A stretch of 64,000 bases of DNA from assembly GCF_011386835.1 (NCBI RefSeq), contig NC_088795.1, positions 121,599,434 to 121,663,433 of the forward strand, in the 5' to 3' direction. This document shows, in pieces, positions 10,801 through 23,612 of the stretch (its first letter is position 1; each line of letters begins with the position of its first letter). Source of the DNA: Chrysemys picta bellii (lineage: Eukaryota; Chordata; Testudines; Emydidae). The notes beneath the pieces were generated by a model. It had not been told where the DNA came from. It searched no databases and saw only the letters and a program-made list of their open reading frames with translations. The position numbers and the translations under genes are program-made.

Positions 10801-12420
10801 TTTAGATATATAGATTGTGACAAAATTCAGCTGTGTGAAACTTTTATCAGTGAGCCATGGCAGACCTACACATCATGTTGGCATATGAGTGGCTTTTATA
10901 AGCTAACCTACAACAAAATACCACCAGTTGCCATCCTGAGAAAGGTGCAGAGAAGAGGAGAAATTATAACTGTGCCATTGGGGCACCTACTTAATCAGAC
11001 AGGTACTAAAAATGGTTAAACAAATGTACCTTATGGTGACTGCATGCAACTTTGGTAGATTTTTTCCAAATGAAGATTTAGGTGGAGGCAACTCCTCAGC
11101 TTCCCCTGCCCCAGACAGCATAAGGTCATATGCACACACTAGTAGGGGGATTTCAAGGTAAAAGTAACAGGCTTTATTGTAACAGACGGATAGCTAACAC
11201 TACATTGAACTGGGCCCTTCATTATGTGGTGCTACAGAAGAGTGCTTGTCCTAAATTTTTGTCTGACAAGTTGCACAGAAGGGATCTAATGGGGTTGAGG
11301 TAAAAGAGAAGCTGGGTATCACAGAAATCAAGAGTAGGGCAGTGGGAATATGAAAGGATCTGGTTGGGTTATTATAAGACTAGGTGAGGAAGGATGGGCG
11401 AATGTAGCTAATGGGATTCTTCAAGAGTTCCAATACTCTCTGGGTATCAGACAAATATTCCAGGGCTCATATGAATTGAGACTCTTGAGGTTCGCCAGGC
11501 ACTACCAGTGACTGAGCTAGAGACATGAGAGCTGGCATCATGGCTCAAGGACTGAGCGCATTATGGAGAGGAATTATTATGAAAGTCCTATTTCATAATG
11601 GATACACCTGCAGACAAGGTGAGTGAGCAAACGAGCCCTAACACCATCTTCCAGCCTGTGTTAAGACTGCAAAATGAGGGCCAGATCATCTACAGGGGCA
11701 AATCAGTGGAGCTCCATTTATTTTAATAGAACTATACTGATTAACAGCCTTGAGAACATATCTGATTTTTCTCTGATTTTCCCCATCAATTTTATCAGTC
11801 CCTTGAGAGGTGGCTCAAGGCAAGTTTAACTGTATATCCCATTTGTTGAGCTTGATTTCCACTGCAGAGAGTTTGTGACTATTTTCTCTTCTTTTTTTTT
11901 CCAGGAAGAGGAGTTCTTTTTATGTGAAGTTTTAATTCTTTGCAAGCTGCTGTGTGTAGCTCTGATCTTTACGCAGTTCTGTAATGTCTTAGATTAGTAA
12001 AAGTAAGGATTTAATTAAGCCTATGATTAAGGAAATATTAAACAGAGACTGCTATTAAGGAAATGTGATAGTTAGACTAGTGTATGTGTGTTCCTTGAGC
12101 CTGGGTAACATAACAAAAGACATTCTTACTTGTGTTGCAGATTAGTCTCCTTTGTCTGACATGAAGATAAATTATTCTTCAGGTTGTTTTAATCTATATG
12201 GATATATATTGTAAAGCTTTTTTAAACCCATAAAATATGCCAGTATTTCTCATCTTAGGCCCCAAATCTGCAAACACTTATTCACGTGCTTAACATGACT
12301 CACATGAGCGGTCCCATTGATTTCACTTTCATATTGATTTCAGTGGGACTACTCAGATGGTCAAGCTAAGCATGTGAATAAGTGTTTGCAGGATTGGAGC
12401 CTTAATCATGTTTTTTTGGA
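10801..12420. other. Non-coding stretch
   Basis: No gene supported. A long palindromic repeat lies at about 12262-12405: CCAAATCTGCAAACACTTAT and the near-complementary ATAAGTGTTTGCAGGATTGG. Confidence 0.55.
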
Positions 12421-12434
12421 TTTTTACAGACAGA

Positions 12435-12672
12435 GAATTCAGAACTCAGGTGATTAATCATTGGAACAAACTACCAATTAGAGCGGTGGATTCTCCATCT
12501 CTTGAAGTCTTCAGACCAAGCCTGGATGCCTTTCTGAAAGTTATGCTTTAGCCGAACACAAGTTATTGGGCTCAGGAGTAACTGGGTGAAATGTAATGGC
12601 CTGTGACATACAGAAGGGCAGACTTGATCTAATGGTCCCTTCTGGCCTTAAATTCTATGAGTCTATGAAAAA
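12435..12672 (+). repeat. CR1 LINE 3' end
   Basis: GGATTCTCCATCTCTTGAAG, then TGGTCCCTTCTGGCC and a terminal ATTCTATGAGTCTATGA octamer-type tail are characteristic of the CR1 3' end. 5' truncated. Confidence 0.8.
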
Positions 12673-14640
12673 TGTGTATTTTCATTCCTAAACAACATTC
12701 AATGCCCCGCACCTCTCTCTCTGTAGATATCATTTATTTGCATTTCACACATACATGTATATTTATACAGAGTATATTACAAATTATACAATTAAGAGAA
12801 ATGTTTTGTAAGAAATTCCTGACATCATGTGAGATTCTTTTCCATAGCAATTATATGTTTGTGATATTTGAATATGAAAGGCACATTCAGCCGATCGTTC
12901 AATTAACAAAGGTATTAACTGCTACCTTTTCCCTCATTCATTTTTACATTTAGGGCTGTTGCTTACCCCCCTCTTCAAAGTTCAAACATTAAAAGGAAGT
13001 CCATTTCTCCGTGTACATTATTCCACCCTCATATGCTGCCCGTGCTCAAGAAGCTGCATGAGGAAGTGTTTTTTGCTGAGAAGGAGAATATGAAGGAAGA
13101 AAGAATGACCAATTATAAACTCGGTTGTCTTTAGATGAAAGAACCTTTTTGTGGTATTCTTCAATCTCTTGTTTGGGCTGTCAACAGCAATTTGATAAAG
13201 AATGTTCCTGTGTCTGACCTGTTTTTTCAAGATGGTAACCTATATTGTGTATCATCTAAACCCAGGGGATAATCATCTATTATACTCTGTATTGCAGTTC
13301 CTGCATGTTGAACTTAGCCTTTAAAACTCAGATAAATTGATTGATCATTTTGTTGAGCAAGCTGCTACTAACAATATTTTACTTAAGGGAAGAAAAATTA
13401 AAGTTTCTTTAATCTGATTCTTCCCCACCCCCCAATGCACACTTCAGAGGCCAAAGCTCATGATAACAGTTTTGTGGTGAATGGTCAATTGTTACAAAAT
13501 TCTAATTGGTTCTGGGTCAGTCCCTTTGAAATAGCTGCTGTGCTCTAGTAATTTTTTCAATTAATTCTTAACAACTGACAAAACTCTGGATCTTGTCAAA
13601 AATTGTTCAGGTTTTTATACTAGGTATGAACAAGGAGCAAGATTAGCTTGGATTAGGGAAGCTTCCTACATATATTATCATTGAAATTTCAATTGTAATT
13701 GAATTCTATTTTTTTTATTTGCTCCCAGGACAATAACCAAATTGTTTTTCTCTATATTTTACTGAGGAATTTTTCCATATGGACAAATTATAGAAAAGAA
13801 TATGTATAGGCATGTTTATGAATAAATTAAGCAAAAGCAGCTAATGTGATGGAGTTTAGTTTTATAAAGTTATCAGATCTGAGATGAATTTGAACTATGG
13901 CATACAGTTCCACAGGGCTAGAACTTTGGATCCAGCCAAACTCTGCTCAGTGCGGGACCTAAGCAAGGTACAAAGAGGTCTGTGTGCCACTTTTACACCT
14001 TCGCTCCCACAATTCAGAGGCTGGCTGGAGGCTAGTTCAGTCCCTGGTGCAATTCAGAGCAGCCCCAGGGCTGATTTATGTTATGACCAGGTGCAACCGT
14101 TCCAAAGGGGCTGTTCTAACAGCTGGGAATTAGTGGAGTACAGAAGCATTCATGCCACACCCCTTTGCCATACTAGAGGAATCTCCTGGCAACCAGTTAT
14201 ATCAGCTTTAAGCTTCTTCGTGCAGCAAAGGAGCAGCAAAAGTAGTTCATGATCTGACCACTCTATTTCTTTTGTTTGTAATGTAGTCCTATAGGAATGA
14301 ACATTTCTCTGAATGATTTTTTGTCTTATGCTTTTCTTCTGCAGCAGCTTTGGAAAAAAAACTCATGCCTTGGCATGTTATCTTTGTTGAAATGTTAAGG
14401 TCAAGATAGCTGCAGTCCTTCAGTAAATCTGTTTAGATGGAGATTACCTCTCGTATATCTCAAAGTATTAGTGAATATTTTCACTGACAATTCTAAATTA
14501 TCAATAAAAGATTGATAAGTTAAGACGAATCCAGTCGATGCTCATGTAACAAGCATTTGCTACTTCTTTATGCAAGTGCAAAAAAAATTTTATATCTGGG
14601 GACATTCATACAAACAGGACATGGGTATGGCTCATAGGGC
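12673..14640. other. Non-coding stretch, possible old repeat at 13915-14170
   Basis: Mostly AT-rich unique sequence. A GC-richer segment (13915-14170) carries a 122-codon plus-strand frame with no recognised domain. It resembles an old interspersed repeat from memory, weakly. Confidence 0.45.
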
Positions 14641-14647
14641 TAGCACA

Positions 14648-14850
14648 GACTGGCCTAATGGGTAGAGCACTGGACAGTAACTTAGAAGAGTTGGGTGTTA
14701 GTGCTGGCTCTGCCACTGGCCTGCTGCTTGACCTTGGGCAAATCATTTCACCTCACTGTGCCTCAGTTTCCTTGTCTGTAAAATGGGGATAATGATATTG
14801 GCCTTTGTTTTGAGATCTACAAATGAAAAGCATTGTATAAAAGTTAGGTA
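14648..14850 (-). repeat. MIR-like SINE
   Basis: CTGGCTCTGCCACTGGCCTG, then GACCTTGGGCAAATCATTTC and GTAAAATGGGGATAATGATA read as the reverse complement of the MIR consensus. Well preserved for its age. Confidence 0.75.
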
Positions 14851-15162
14851 TGATAACAACATTTGTTAACCTGAAACAGTTTTTAAGATTTTTACCTTCA
14901 GGGGCCTCTCAGAAGATGGGCTTATCTGCAGGTCCTTCCCTCCTCCTGTATCTGTCACCGGGGTGATAAAAAATGAAACTAACAGGGTAAGATGCAAATA
15001 CAGTAAGATTTATTAGACCCCCATGGTCTTAAAAGCAGAACCCTTGTTACAAATAATAACAGAGCACAGGTAAATACAAATGGCACTAGTAATAACAAAT
15101 GGCGCAATTGTTAACAGTAAATGGAAATGGACTTGAAGTCCAGAGCCCACAAACCTGATACA

Positions 15163-15300
15163 CTGGCATCTTTAAGACTAACAGATGTATTGGAGCATAA
15201 GCTTTTGTGGGTGAATACCCACTTCGTCAGTCTTAAAGGTGCCACAGGACTCTCTGTTGCTTTTTACAGATCCAGACTAACACGGCTACCCCTCTGATAC
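15163..15300. repeat. Foldback-family repeat (family A copy)
   Basis: Shares GCATAAGCTTTTGTGGG, TTAAAGGTGCCACAGGACTC and AGACTAACACGGCTACC with the copies at 1471 and 20531. Only part of the palindrome remains. Confidence 0.75.
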
Positions 15301-18180
15301 TGATACACTGGGATATCCAAAAGACAATAAAAGGAAACTACAGTACCATCTCTCTCCTTGTCCTAGGCACAAACCCTGTTTGTCCCAGGGATGGACCCCG
15401 ACTGTCCCATGGAACAAACCCCGACCATGACAAGGATGGTTCTGGAATCCTGGACAGAGCCAATGAAGACTGGAGACGCTGGACCACAGGAACACTGGAA
15501 CACACTGGAATGATCACCAGATAAGTGGCTTCTCTCTTCTTCCTTCTGTCTTCTGTTCCCTATGCATTGTCCTGAGTGGTAGTATGCGGACTCGCAGGTG
15601 GAAATGGAAACGGGTGCATGCAATGTATGACACCTGATGGAACCTGATACCATATGCTACAATTCTGACCTAGCTGGACTCCTTCCTCAGGCTGGTAATG
15701 TGGGAAACACTGGCTGTTTCTAGGATGGACAGCCTGAGCAGCAGTGAGGCTGTCACCTATATAGTCTGCTGTTGGTAGGCAGACTATGCAATCATCATGT
15801 GTTCTAACCACTCCCTGCCTTTCCTGCTCTAATTTGAAAAAGGCAAAGGGAGGGGCAGAAACCTCTCCATGAAGGTCATCCAAAATGGAGTCCTACTTGT
15901 TGTTTTTACAGAATAAGATGGAGACTAGAGGAGAAACATACCAAACCAAGATTTTTACCCCAACACTTTGCGCCATATTTCATCAAGTGTGTAAATGCAG
16001 AGTCACTCCACTGAAATTATTACACTGACTCCATATTTACACCATTGTCATTGAGATCAGAATTTGGAGTCCAGACTCTCTCAACCCTTACTATAAATCA
16101 TAGTCATTACTCCAACTCATAGTCATTACTCCTGTGAGGAATAATGAAAGCAATGATACAACTCACAGGAGTAAGGACACCTGATTCTTTCCATTTTGTC
16201 ATTTAATTTGTGCTCGTGAAATTTAACTGAATCCAGAAAGATTGGTGGATGAAGATGAGCTGGTTTGAATCATATGTAATTCCATTGACCCAGATCCTGA
16301 TAGGACATAAACTGGTGTAACTCGAGAACAATTCTGTTGGCTTCACTGGACTTATTCCTGCCTTACAGTGATGTAGTTGAGTGCAGAATCTAGTCTACTG
16401 CCTTTGGAATAGGCCCAAGTTTAAGATCCATTTCCCAGACTTTCAGCCATGACACGTTCCACACTTTTTGTACCAAAGTCAACCCTTATGGTGGTTTTTG
16501 TGCTCATTTTGATCACTGTTAATTTATCTGTACAATTACTGGAATTGTCTCCATAACAATATGTGTTGTCTATGTTATTCTGAAGTATGTTTTGATTTAG
16601 CAACAAAAAAATTCTCCATATTGGCTACATTTAGAAAATAAAGCTGTCATTCCTTAGCCTCTAGATCCTGTAATTACAATGTTGCTTTCCACTCCCTTAA
16701 ATTCTCATTCTATTATTCATGTTTTTGTAGGGCCTTCCAAAAATGGTGGATATTTTACTTTGTTTCTCGGAGTTCCAATTCTTTACCTTCTTTCTGGTAC
16801 AATCTGTACTTTACTATTGGTAAGAACTTTTTTAATGTCTTTATTTCCTTCACAGGAGGAGAAGGGCCTGATCCTTTTTTTGTATGGATTCCAATTGTGG
16901 GTCTGGGTAGCTTCCAGGATCAAGCACTTAATTACTTAAGGGATCTGATTTCAAATGGCAATATGGTGTCTTTTCAGAATCTACAAATTACATTAAATTC
17001 AGCCAGTAATCAATCTGATATTTACAAATGAAATTACTAATTGTTTCCAAAGAGGTTTTGTATAATCTCTCCAATAGTCATAATTTCTGCTTGAGAACTT
17101 AACACAGCTTGTATTACCTCAACTATTTATAAAAGTGTGTGTGTGACTGCTAATTCTTCAGTAGGATTGCATGAGGCATGAGTAAAAACAACATGAATTC
17201 TCACTCTGTCTCCAGATGACTAGAAAAAAGTATGGAGAACTTTACATAATGTTAATAGACCTACAGCCACACTTCCGATTTCTTATTTCATGCTCCACAG
17301 AGCAGTATGCAACTCTGTCAAAGTGCACAAAACTGGGTTATTCTGTGCTAATTCTGGCTAGTCATCTCCAGCTCTCTTTGTTACGTTTGCACATAGAATG
17401 TTGCACTGCTCCTCAACCTTCTTGTTTTGGAGCAAATCCATGGAATGGATCCAAAAAATAATTAAAATCAATATTGATTTGAGCATGTCTTCATTAGAAC
17501 TAATTCTGAACCAACACCTTGGATCCAATCACCCCTTCAATTTTGGGAATGTGCATGTGTGTGTGTATGTGAGAGAGAGAGACATACAAATCTGTATGAA
17601 AACTCAGTTTTACACCTGGCCTTTAGCTCTACAATAAACCAAACTAAAACCCCAGATTTGAACATCACCAAACTTGAGGTATGGAGGAAGGCAGGTTTCT
17701 TAAAGATCTGAATTTTGCAAGTTGGCCTATCTCTAGTCCTTATTGATTTTTAAATCTGTTAATTTCATCTCCATCATTGGTCACCAGGATGAAATATTAC
17801 GGCTGTGAAATCAATATATCTCTTATATGATTATAGAATGTTTCTAATGTAATTCTTATAAACGTATTGTAATTGAACACATATACTGTTGGCAAAAATG
17901 AGTTTCCAGATCTGTGAATGTTTAATTTTTGGATTTTCTCCAACCCAACATCTCTTTGTAGTAAGTGAGTGTGTGATGTACACTAACATTGGGGATGCAC
18001 TGTTGGATCCTTCAAGATCCTACTGATGAAATGAATAGGACAATGTAGATAATTAAAGTTAAGCATGTACTTAAGAGCAGTACCGTGCCAAGGCCAGAGT
18101 GCTCAGCTCCTTCCAGGAGTGAGCCCTTATTCAGTGGTGTTATGTGAGAGGAGGGCTGATAATTGGTTTGGTGAAATCTG
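15301..18180. other. Non-coding stretch
   Basis: No gene supported. Palindromic repeat fragments lie at about 15985-16070 and 16285-16400; a GT/GA microsatellite-like run lies at 17553-17582. Short frames around 15286-15883 have no recognisable domains. Confidence 0.5.
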
Positions 18181-18420
18181 AGGGCTTGTCTAGACACAAA
18201 CCGCTACAGTGGCACCTCTACAGCTCTGCTGCTGTAGTGCTTCAATGAAGACGCTACCTACTCAGATGGGAGGGCTGCTCCTGTTGGCATAGGTAATCTA
18301 CCTCCCTCTTTACACTGGAGGTCAGGTCGATTTAACTGTGTCACTCAGGGGATGTGGATTTTTCACACCACTGAGCGGCGTAGTTATACCAACCTCGTTT
18401 CCTAGTGTAGACCAGGCCTT
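18181..18420. repeat. Turtle-type MITE
   Basis: Left end AGGGCTTGTCTAGAC and right end TAGTGTAGACCAGGCCTT form an inverted pair; internal TTTTTCACACCACTGAGCG is typical of this family. A partial second copy lies at about 18721-18838, ending CTGTAGACCAGGCCTG. Confidence 0.75.
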
Positions 18421-18720
18421 AGTATAGAACTCACAACCGATTTAGGGTTTGGGCCCTGTTTCCCAACAGTCTGCCCTGAGGCTGTTATTCACACTCTTGA
18501 GTCATTACAGGCCAGTGTTACACCTATGCATCAGCAATCCTATGCATCAGCAATCACCAGGCTGCCAGCCACATGCAGGAGCACAAGCTACACCTTTTCT
18601 AGAGATGTAGCAAAGACTGGAAGCGTCTGAGTCCTCTTCCCTCCCATTCTTCCTCTTCCCCTCCCCTCCCCTCCCCCCCGCCATGTTTCCAAAGGCACTA
18701 GGAAAGAATTCTTCCGTCCA

Positions 18721-18838
18721 CCTAGCACTGTCTCTGCTGCAGGTTAGGTCGACTTAATTACACTGCTCTGGGGTGTGGGTTTTTCACACCCCAAGCTACA
18801 CAACTAAGCCACCTTTATTTTCTACTGTAGACCAGGCC
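18721..18838. repeat. Turtle-type MITE, truncated copy
   Basis: TAGGTCGACTTAATTACACTG, a TTTTTCACACCCC segment and the CTGTAGACCAGGCC terminus match the right half of the copy at 18181-18420. A C-rich run (18650-18680) precedes it. Confidence 0.6.
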
Positions 18839-19599
18839 TGACTGACACACACAGTTCTAGCTCTCGAACTCTTAAATGACTTGGCTAACATTTGTGAAGT
18901 GGATTGAGGTCCTCAAAGAGAAGCTACAATCTTAGTGCAAAACACTTATCTTTGTGCTCATTTTGATTAGGCCACATCCTGACCCTGCTCTTTCCTGGAC
19001 ACAGAGCTCTGCAGCTGGAACCCATAACCCCAAAGCACTACTCAGATCCAGGGTGGGAAGACTGTTGTGTTTCCCTGTGGTTCTCCAGCCAATTTAAACA
19101 TTTATATTGCGGGAGAGCCCTAAAGACGACAATCAAGATTGGCCCCCTTGTGCTGGGCACTGTACAAACACATCACAAATGATAGTCCTGCCCTACCTTC
19201 TACACTCACCCATAATACTGGGCAAGTCTGTTGAGGGAAGTGCTACCTGATAAAGGGGTAAGGCCTTCTCAGGGTGCTGAGCAGCTCCCAGACTAAGGAC
19301 TAATATTGATTATTTTTAGAAAATCAAGCTGCCATTCTGTATATATGGAGCCATAGCTTTGCAAGATCTCAAAACCATGCTCATTTGCAAGTAGAGAATG
19401 TGAGGTCATTGATATGTTAAAGGAGGCTCAGATACTATGGTGCTATAAGTGTGATAACTTTCTATCTAATTTAAATAAAATGTGGGGGAGGGGTATAAAA
19501 ATAAAATGCTTTATACTGAGCAAAATAATAGATTACAATAGGTAATGTCTTCCAATGCAAAGCCATTGTAATAAAAAGTAATGGGCATAGAGCAGTCTC

Positions 19600-20080
19600 T
19601 TGTAATATTGCCATTTTACACAGACTGGTTATAACATCATAAATATTGCTCGCAGTTTTGGTCCCTACATTCTGAAAAACACTACCAAAGAACCAAATGC
19701 ATACAGAGTTTGAGGGGGAGCTCAGTTGATGAAGCCTGAGGATTAAAGAGCTGAAAAGCAGGTCATGATAACATTGTAAACATCACCCGAGTAGGAAGAA
19801 GCACGTTCATGCTGTCTGAAAGTGATCAAACCAGGGGCGATGGCCTAAAACCAAACATTAAACGATCCGAGCCACTCATTAGGAAAATTTTCTTATCAGA
19901 CAGAGTGATTAGGAAGTGGGAGAGATGTAATGGAGGTAATTGAGGCACCATCACTACAACTATTCAATAATAGATTAGATAAGTAGTGGGAAAAACATAG
20001 GGAAATATCCTGAATGATGCAGGGGGTTGGGCTTAATCACCCAGGAGAAGAATAATTGAAATTATAGATTTGTTCCCTAG
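19600..20080 (+). repeat. CR1/L2-related LINE 3' fragment
   Basis: Sequence includes GTGATCAAACCAGGGGCGAT, then ATTAGGAAAATTTTCTTATC and the GCAGGGGGTTGGGCTTAATC segment: the pattern of a degraded CR1-clade 3' region. It carries no usable frame. Confidence 0.55.
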
Positions 20081-20530
20081 TAACCCAGTAAATTATGGTG
20101 TCAGGTGCAAATATCACTTATGTTGAAAATTGGACTGGAATTGCACATACACTACAACTTATCTTAGAGCAACTCCTGTAGTACTAACATTTTATTTAAG
20201 GAGGTGACACCATCCCCATTTCACTGAGCTTTAAATCTTTGTGTTACTTTGACTTTGTGAAGTCAGTGGACCTACGCTGATTGACATCAGTTAAGGAGCT
20301 GAGCCATCAAATTTGTTGAAAAAACATTCTAGCTGTGTCATCCCTATCATACTGGGAGAATACTAGGGATTCTGTAACTGCTACTTGTATTGTGAATTTT
20401 ATATTTAATTCTATCCACTACCACTTTTGCACTTTAGTAAAAAAAAACTTTAAAATAATCTGCCAAAATTATCAGTTTATTTCTATGGGCCTTGTAGCAA
20501 GAAGCAAAACCAGTATCATGGAAAATCAGT

Positions 20531-20824
20531 TACTCCTTGTGGCATAAGCTTTCGTGGGCTAGAACCCACTTCATCAGATGCATGAAGTGGAAAATACAGG
20601 AGCAGGTATAAATACATGAAAGGATGGATGTTGCTTTAACAAGTGTGAGGTCAGTCTAACGAGATAATTCACTTAACAGCAGGATACCACTTCATGCATC
20701 TGATGAAGTGGGTTCTAGCCCACGAAAGCTTATGCCCAATTACATTTGTTAGTCTCTAAGGTGCCACAAGGACTCCTCGTTGTTTTTGCTGATACAGACT
20801 AACACAGCTACTACTCTGAAACCT
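20531..20824. repeat. Foldback repeat (family A copy, long)
   Basis: GGCATAAGCTTTCGTGGGCT at 20541 recurs inverted at about 20718-20733, flanked by CACTTCATCAGATGCATGAA and its complement. It ends in GACTAACACAGCTACTACTC. The clearest palindrome of the three copies. Confidence 0.8.
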
Positions 20825-20998
20825 AATACCATGTAAAGAATCTTCAACATATTCCAGAAAGATGTATGGGCTTCAAGTTTTCTACCAAATGTTATTTCAG
20901 TTTTCCGGTGTCTTTGGTCATAACACACCTCACTTGTACAACATGGGACAATCCTTTTCCCATTGAATTCAACCAGTGTTGTGCCACTGCCTTTACTA

Positions 20999-21234
20999 CC
21001 CTGTTTCCCCGAAAATAAGACATCCTCCGAAAATAAGGCCTACTTACAGTTTTGCCTCTCGTTGTAATATAAGGCATCCCCCCGATAATAAGACCTCCCC
21101 GATAATAAGGCATCCACCGATAATAAGGCATTTTTCATTTCTGAAAAATAAGACATCCCCTGAAAATAAGACCTAGCGCATCTTTGGGAGCAAAAATTAA
21201 TATAAGACACTGTCTTATTTTCGGGGAAACAGGG
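20999..21234. mobile_element. 236-bp non-autonomous TIR element with TA target duplication
   Basis: A perfect 24-bp inverted repeat begins CCCTGTTTCCCCGAAAATAA at the left and ends with its complement at the right. TA dinucleotides flank it at 20997-20998 and 21235-21236. The interior is made of repeated GATAATAAGGCAT / GAAAATAAGACAT modules. No transposase is encoded. The TA duplication suggests a Tc1/mariner-like mobiliser; the family name is not certain. Confidence 0.85.
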
Positions 21235-21236
21235 TA

Positions 21237-22690
21237 GGAGCATCATCAGATCCTCTCTCAGAAGTGGTCTGATCCAAAACTCATTGAAGTCCAGGGCAAT
21301 CTTTCTTGTGACTTAGTTAGCTTTGAATTGGGCCCTATTGGATTTGTTATATGTGCTCTTCATTTTCCAGGCTTGTTTGTTAAAGGTGTAGTGATCTAAT
21401 CAAATCTGACAATACTACTTCAGAGAAGGAAGGGAAAAAAGATTAATATTGCAGTTTTGGAAATGCTGACATTTTAAAATCATGGCTTTGCATCAAATTG
21501 GGGAAAGATTTATACATTTCCCTAAAAGTGATGCAGTTTTGCATTTGTAATGTTTCAGATTTGTCACATATTGTGAAGTTAATGAGTCCAACAGAAAACA
21601 TGAGAATCCATTGATCCTGACATCTGACCCAGGTCAAAAGATTACACAATAAAGGGACAAGTAGACATATTAGGGACTTTTCTCTATTGATTTAGATCAG
21701 AGTTGAGTGACATGATAAAGGAGACTGATGTCCTAAATATATCAACCATCTGTTAGTTTTGACAGTGATAGTTGTAGTTACTGTGTCTCTTTTTAAGCAG
21801 ACAACCATTTAAATATTGAGTAAGTGCAAGATTTGGCTTCCATTTTTGAAAGACTTAATAAAGGGTAATAAAATATTTTAAATAACGGGGAGTTATTTTT
21901 AATTTTATTTTTAAAACGATTTTGTACTTCCAATCTCTACTTCTTATTTTCAGGAAAATACATTCATTTGAGACTGAAATTTTATCTAACAAAGAGGGAT
22001 AGCTTCATTTTAAAAGTGGAATTTTGTAGGTTGCACACTGTAGGCTGTAAGCGCATGACTTTAAACATATTTATTTTTTAAATTATATGGCCATGTTCTC
22101 ATTCATTATATCTTGGCACTGATCCTGCAATTTACAACTCACTGACACTTGCACAGAGCCTCACTGAAGTCAATGGAGGAGCAGGGTCCTCCCACACATT
22201 GTAAATTTCAGGATCAGTATCTTAGAAAAGTAGCTGTATAGCACATGCAATGACTATTTGATATCACAGACTGAATTCAGATATTTAGTTACAAATCCAC
22301 AAATTAAACGCTCTTTAAATACACATGGACATCCTACCACATAACATCTATCGTGCAGTTAGAGTATATTGCAGCTATAATCTGCACATTAATGACTCCC
22401 TAAGCAAACATTGAAGTTGCATGATGATGTACCATAACAGCTCCAAATCGTCTCTCACACATTATGTGTGAAGATGATTATGATGATGGATAGATGATGG
22501 TACACAAAACAGAAATCATTATATAAATTGTGTGTGTGTGTAATTTCAGAGACTGTTATATAGACTTTATTCCTATTGTTAATCATTTTTCAGTGCCCCA
22601 AAATGTGCTTGGTACCTCATAAAACATTCTTTTTTAAAAATATACATAAATAGATCACCTGAAAAAGCAGTGCATAGTAAATTATTTATT
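21237..22690. other. Non-coding stretch
   Basis: AT-rich. Holds a palindromic CACTGATCCTGCAATTTACA repeat at about 22112-22225 and a GATGAT-rich patch near 22470-22500. No gene supported. Confidence 0.55.
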
Positions 22691-22694
22691 CATG

Positions 22695-23290
22695 CAATTA
22701 ATCTAAATTAGACACAGTACTCCAGCTGAGGCCTCAGAAGGGCCGAGCAGTGTGGGACAGTTACCTCATATGCCTTACATACAACACTGCTGTCAATACA
22801 CTCCAGAATGATATTAGCCTTTTGAGCAACTGCATCACATTGTTGACTCATATTCAATTTATGATCCACTATAACATTTAGATTCTTTTCAGCAGTACAA
22901 CCCCCTACCCAGTTATTCCCTTTTTTGTAGTGATGCCTTTGATTTTTTTTCCTTCCTATGTGTAGTACTTTGCACTTATCTTTATTGAATGTCATCTTGT
23001 AGAATTCAGAGCTGTCCTCCAATTTGTCAAGATCATTTTAAATTCTAATCCTGCACTCCAAAGTGTTTGCAACCCCTCCCAGCTTGGTGTCATCTGCAAA
23101 CTTTATAAGCATATTTTCCACTCCATTATCTAAGTCATTAATTAAAATATTGAATAGTACTGGACCCAGTCCTGACCCCTGTGGGACCCCACTATATACA
23201 CCCTCCCAGTTTGACAGTAAACCATTGATAACTATTCTTTGAGTATGGTCTTTCAACCAGTTGTGCACCTACCTTTTGGTAATTTCATCT
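22695..23290 (-). mobile_element. CR1 LINE fragment (reverse transcriptase)
   Basis: Two minus-strand frames (23268-23038 and 23022-22708), separated by a frame break, encode consecutive reverse transcriptase parts. The upstream one has [20 protein letters not shown] and the FADD catalytic motif in [10 protein letters not shown]. The downstream one has MTFNKDKCKVLHIGR, typical of CR1 just after the active site. Both ends are truncated and there are indels, so it is inactive. Confidence 0.88.
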
Positions 23291-23399
23291 AGTGATTATG
23301 CGGTCAATGACACCTTTGGAACCCATTCTCTTCAATGGGTTTACCTGAGTGTAGCTGGCTGGAATTTAGTAAACAATTTCCCCTTGTAATGCACAATAA

Positions 23400-23612
23400 T
23401 AAAACCTAGCTCTTAAACAGCACTTTTATCTTTAGACCACAAAGTGCTGTACCAAGGCGGTCAGTATCATTATCCCTGTTTCACAGATGGGGAAACTGAG
23501 GCATGTGGATAGAAATGATTTGGCCAAGGTCACCCAGCAGACAGAGCTAGGAACTGAATCTAGGTCTCCGAAGCCCCAATCCAGTGTCTGAACCACTAGA
23601 TTATAAAATCCA
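23400..23612 (+). repeat. MIR-like SINE
   Basis: ATCATTATCCCTGTTTCACA, GGGGAAACTGAGGCA, GCCAAGGTCACCCAGCA and GTGTCTGAACCACTAGA follow the MIR consensus in order. Nearly full length. Confidence 0.75.

Noticed and set aside
13884..14252. 122-codon plus-strand frame
   Set aside because: No recognised domain; the DNA looks like an old interspersed repeat.
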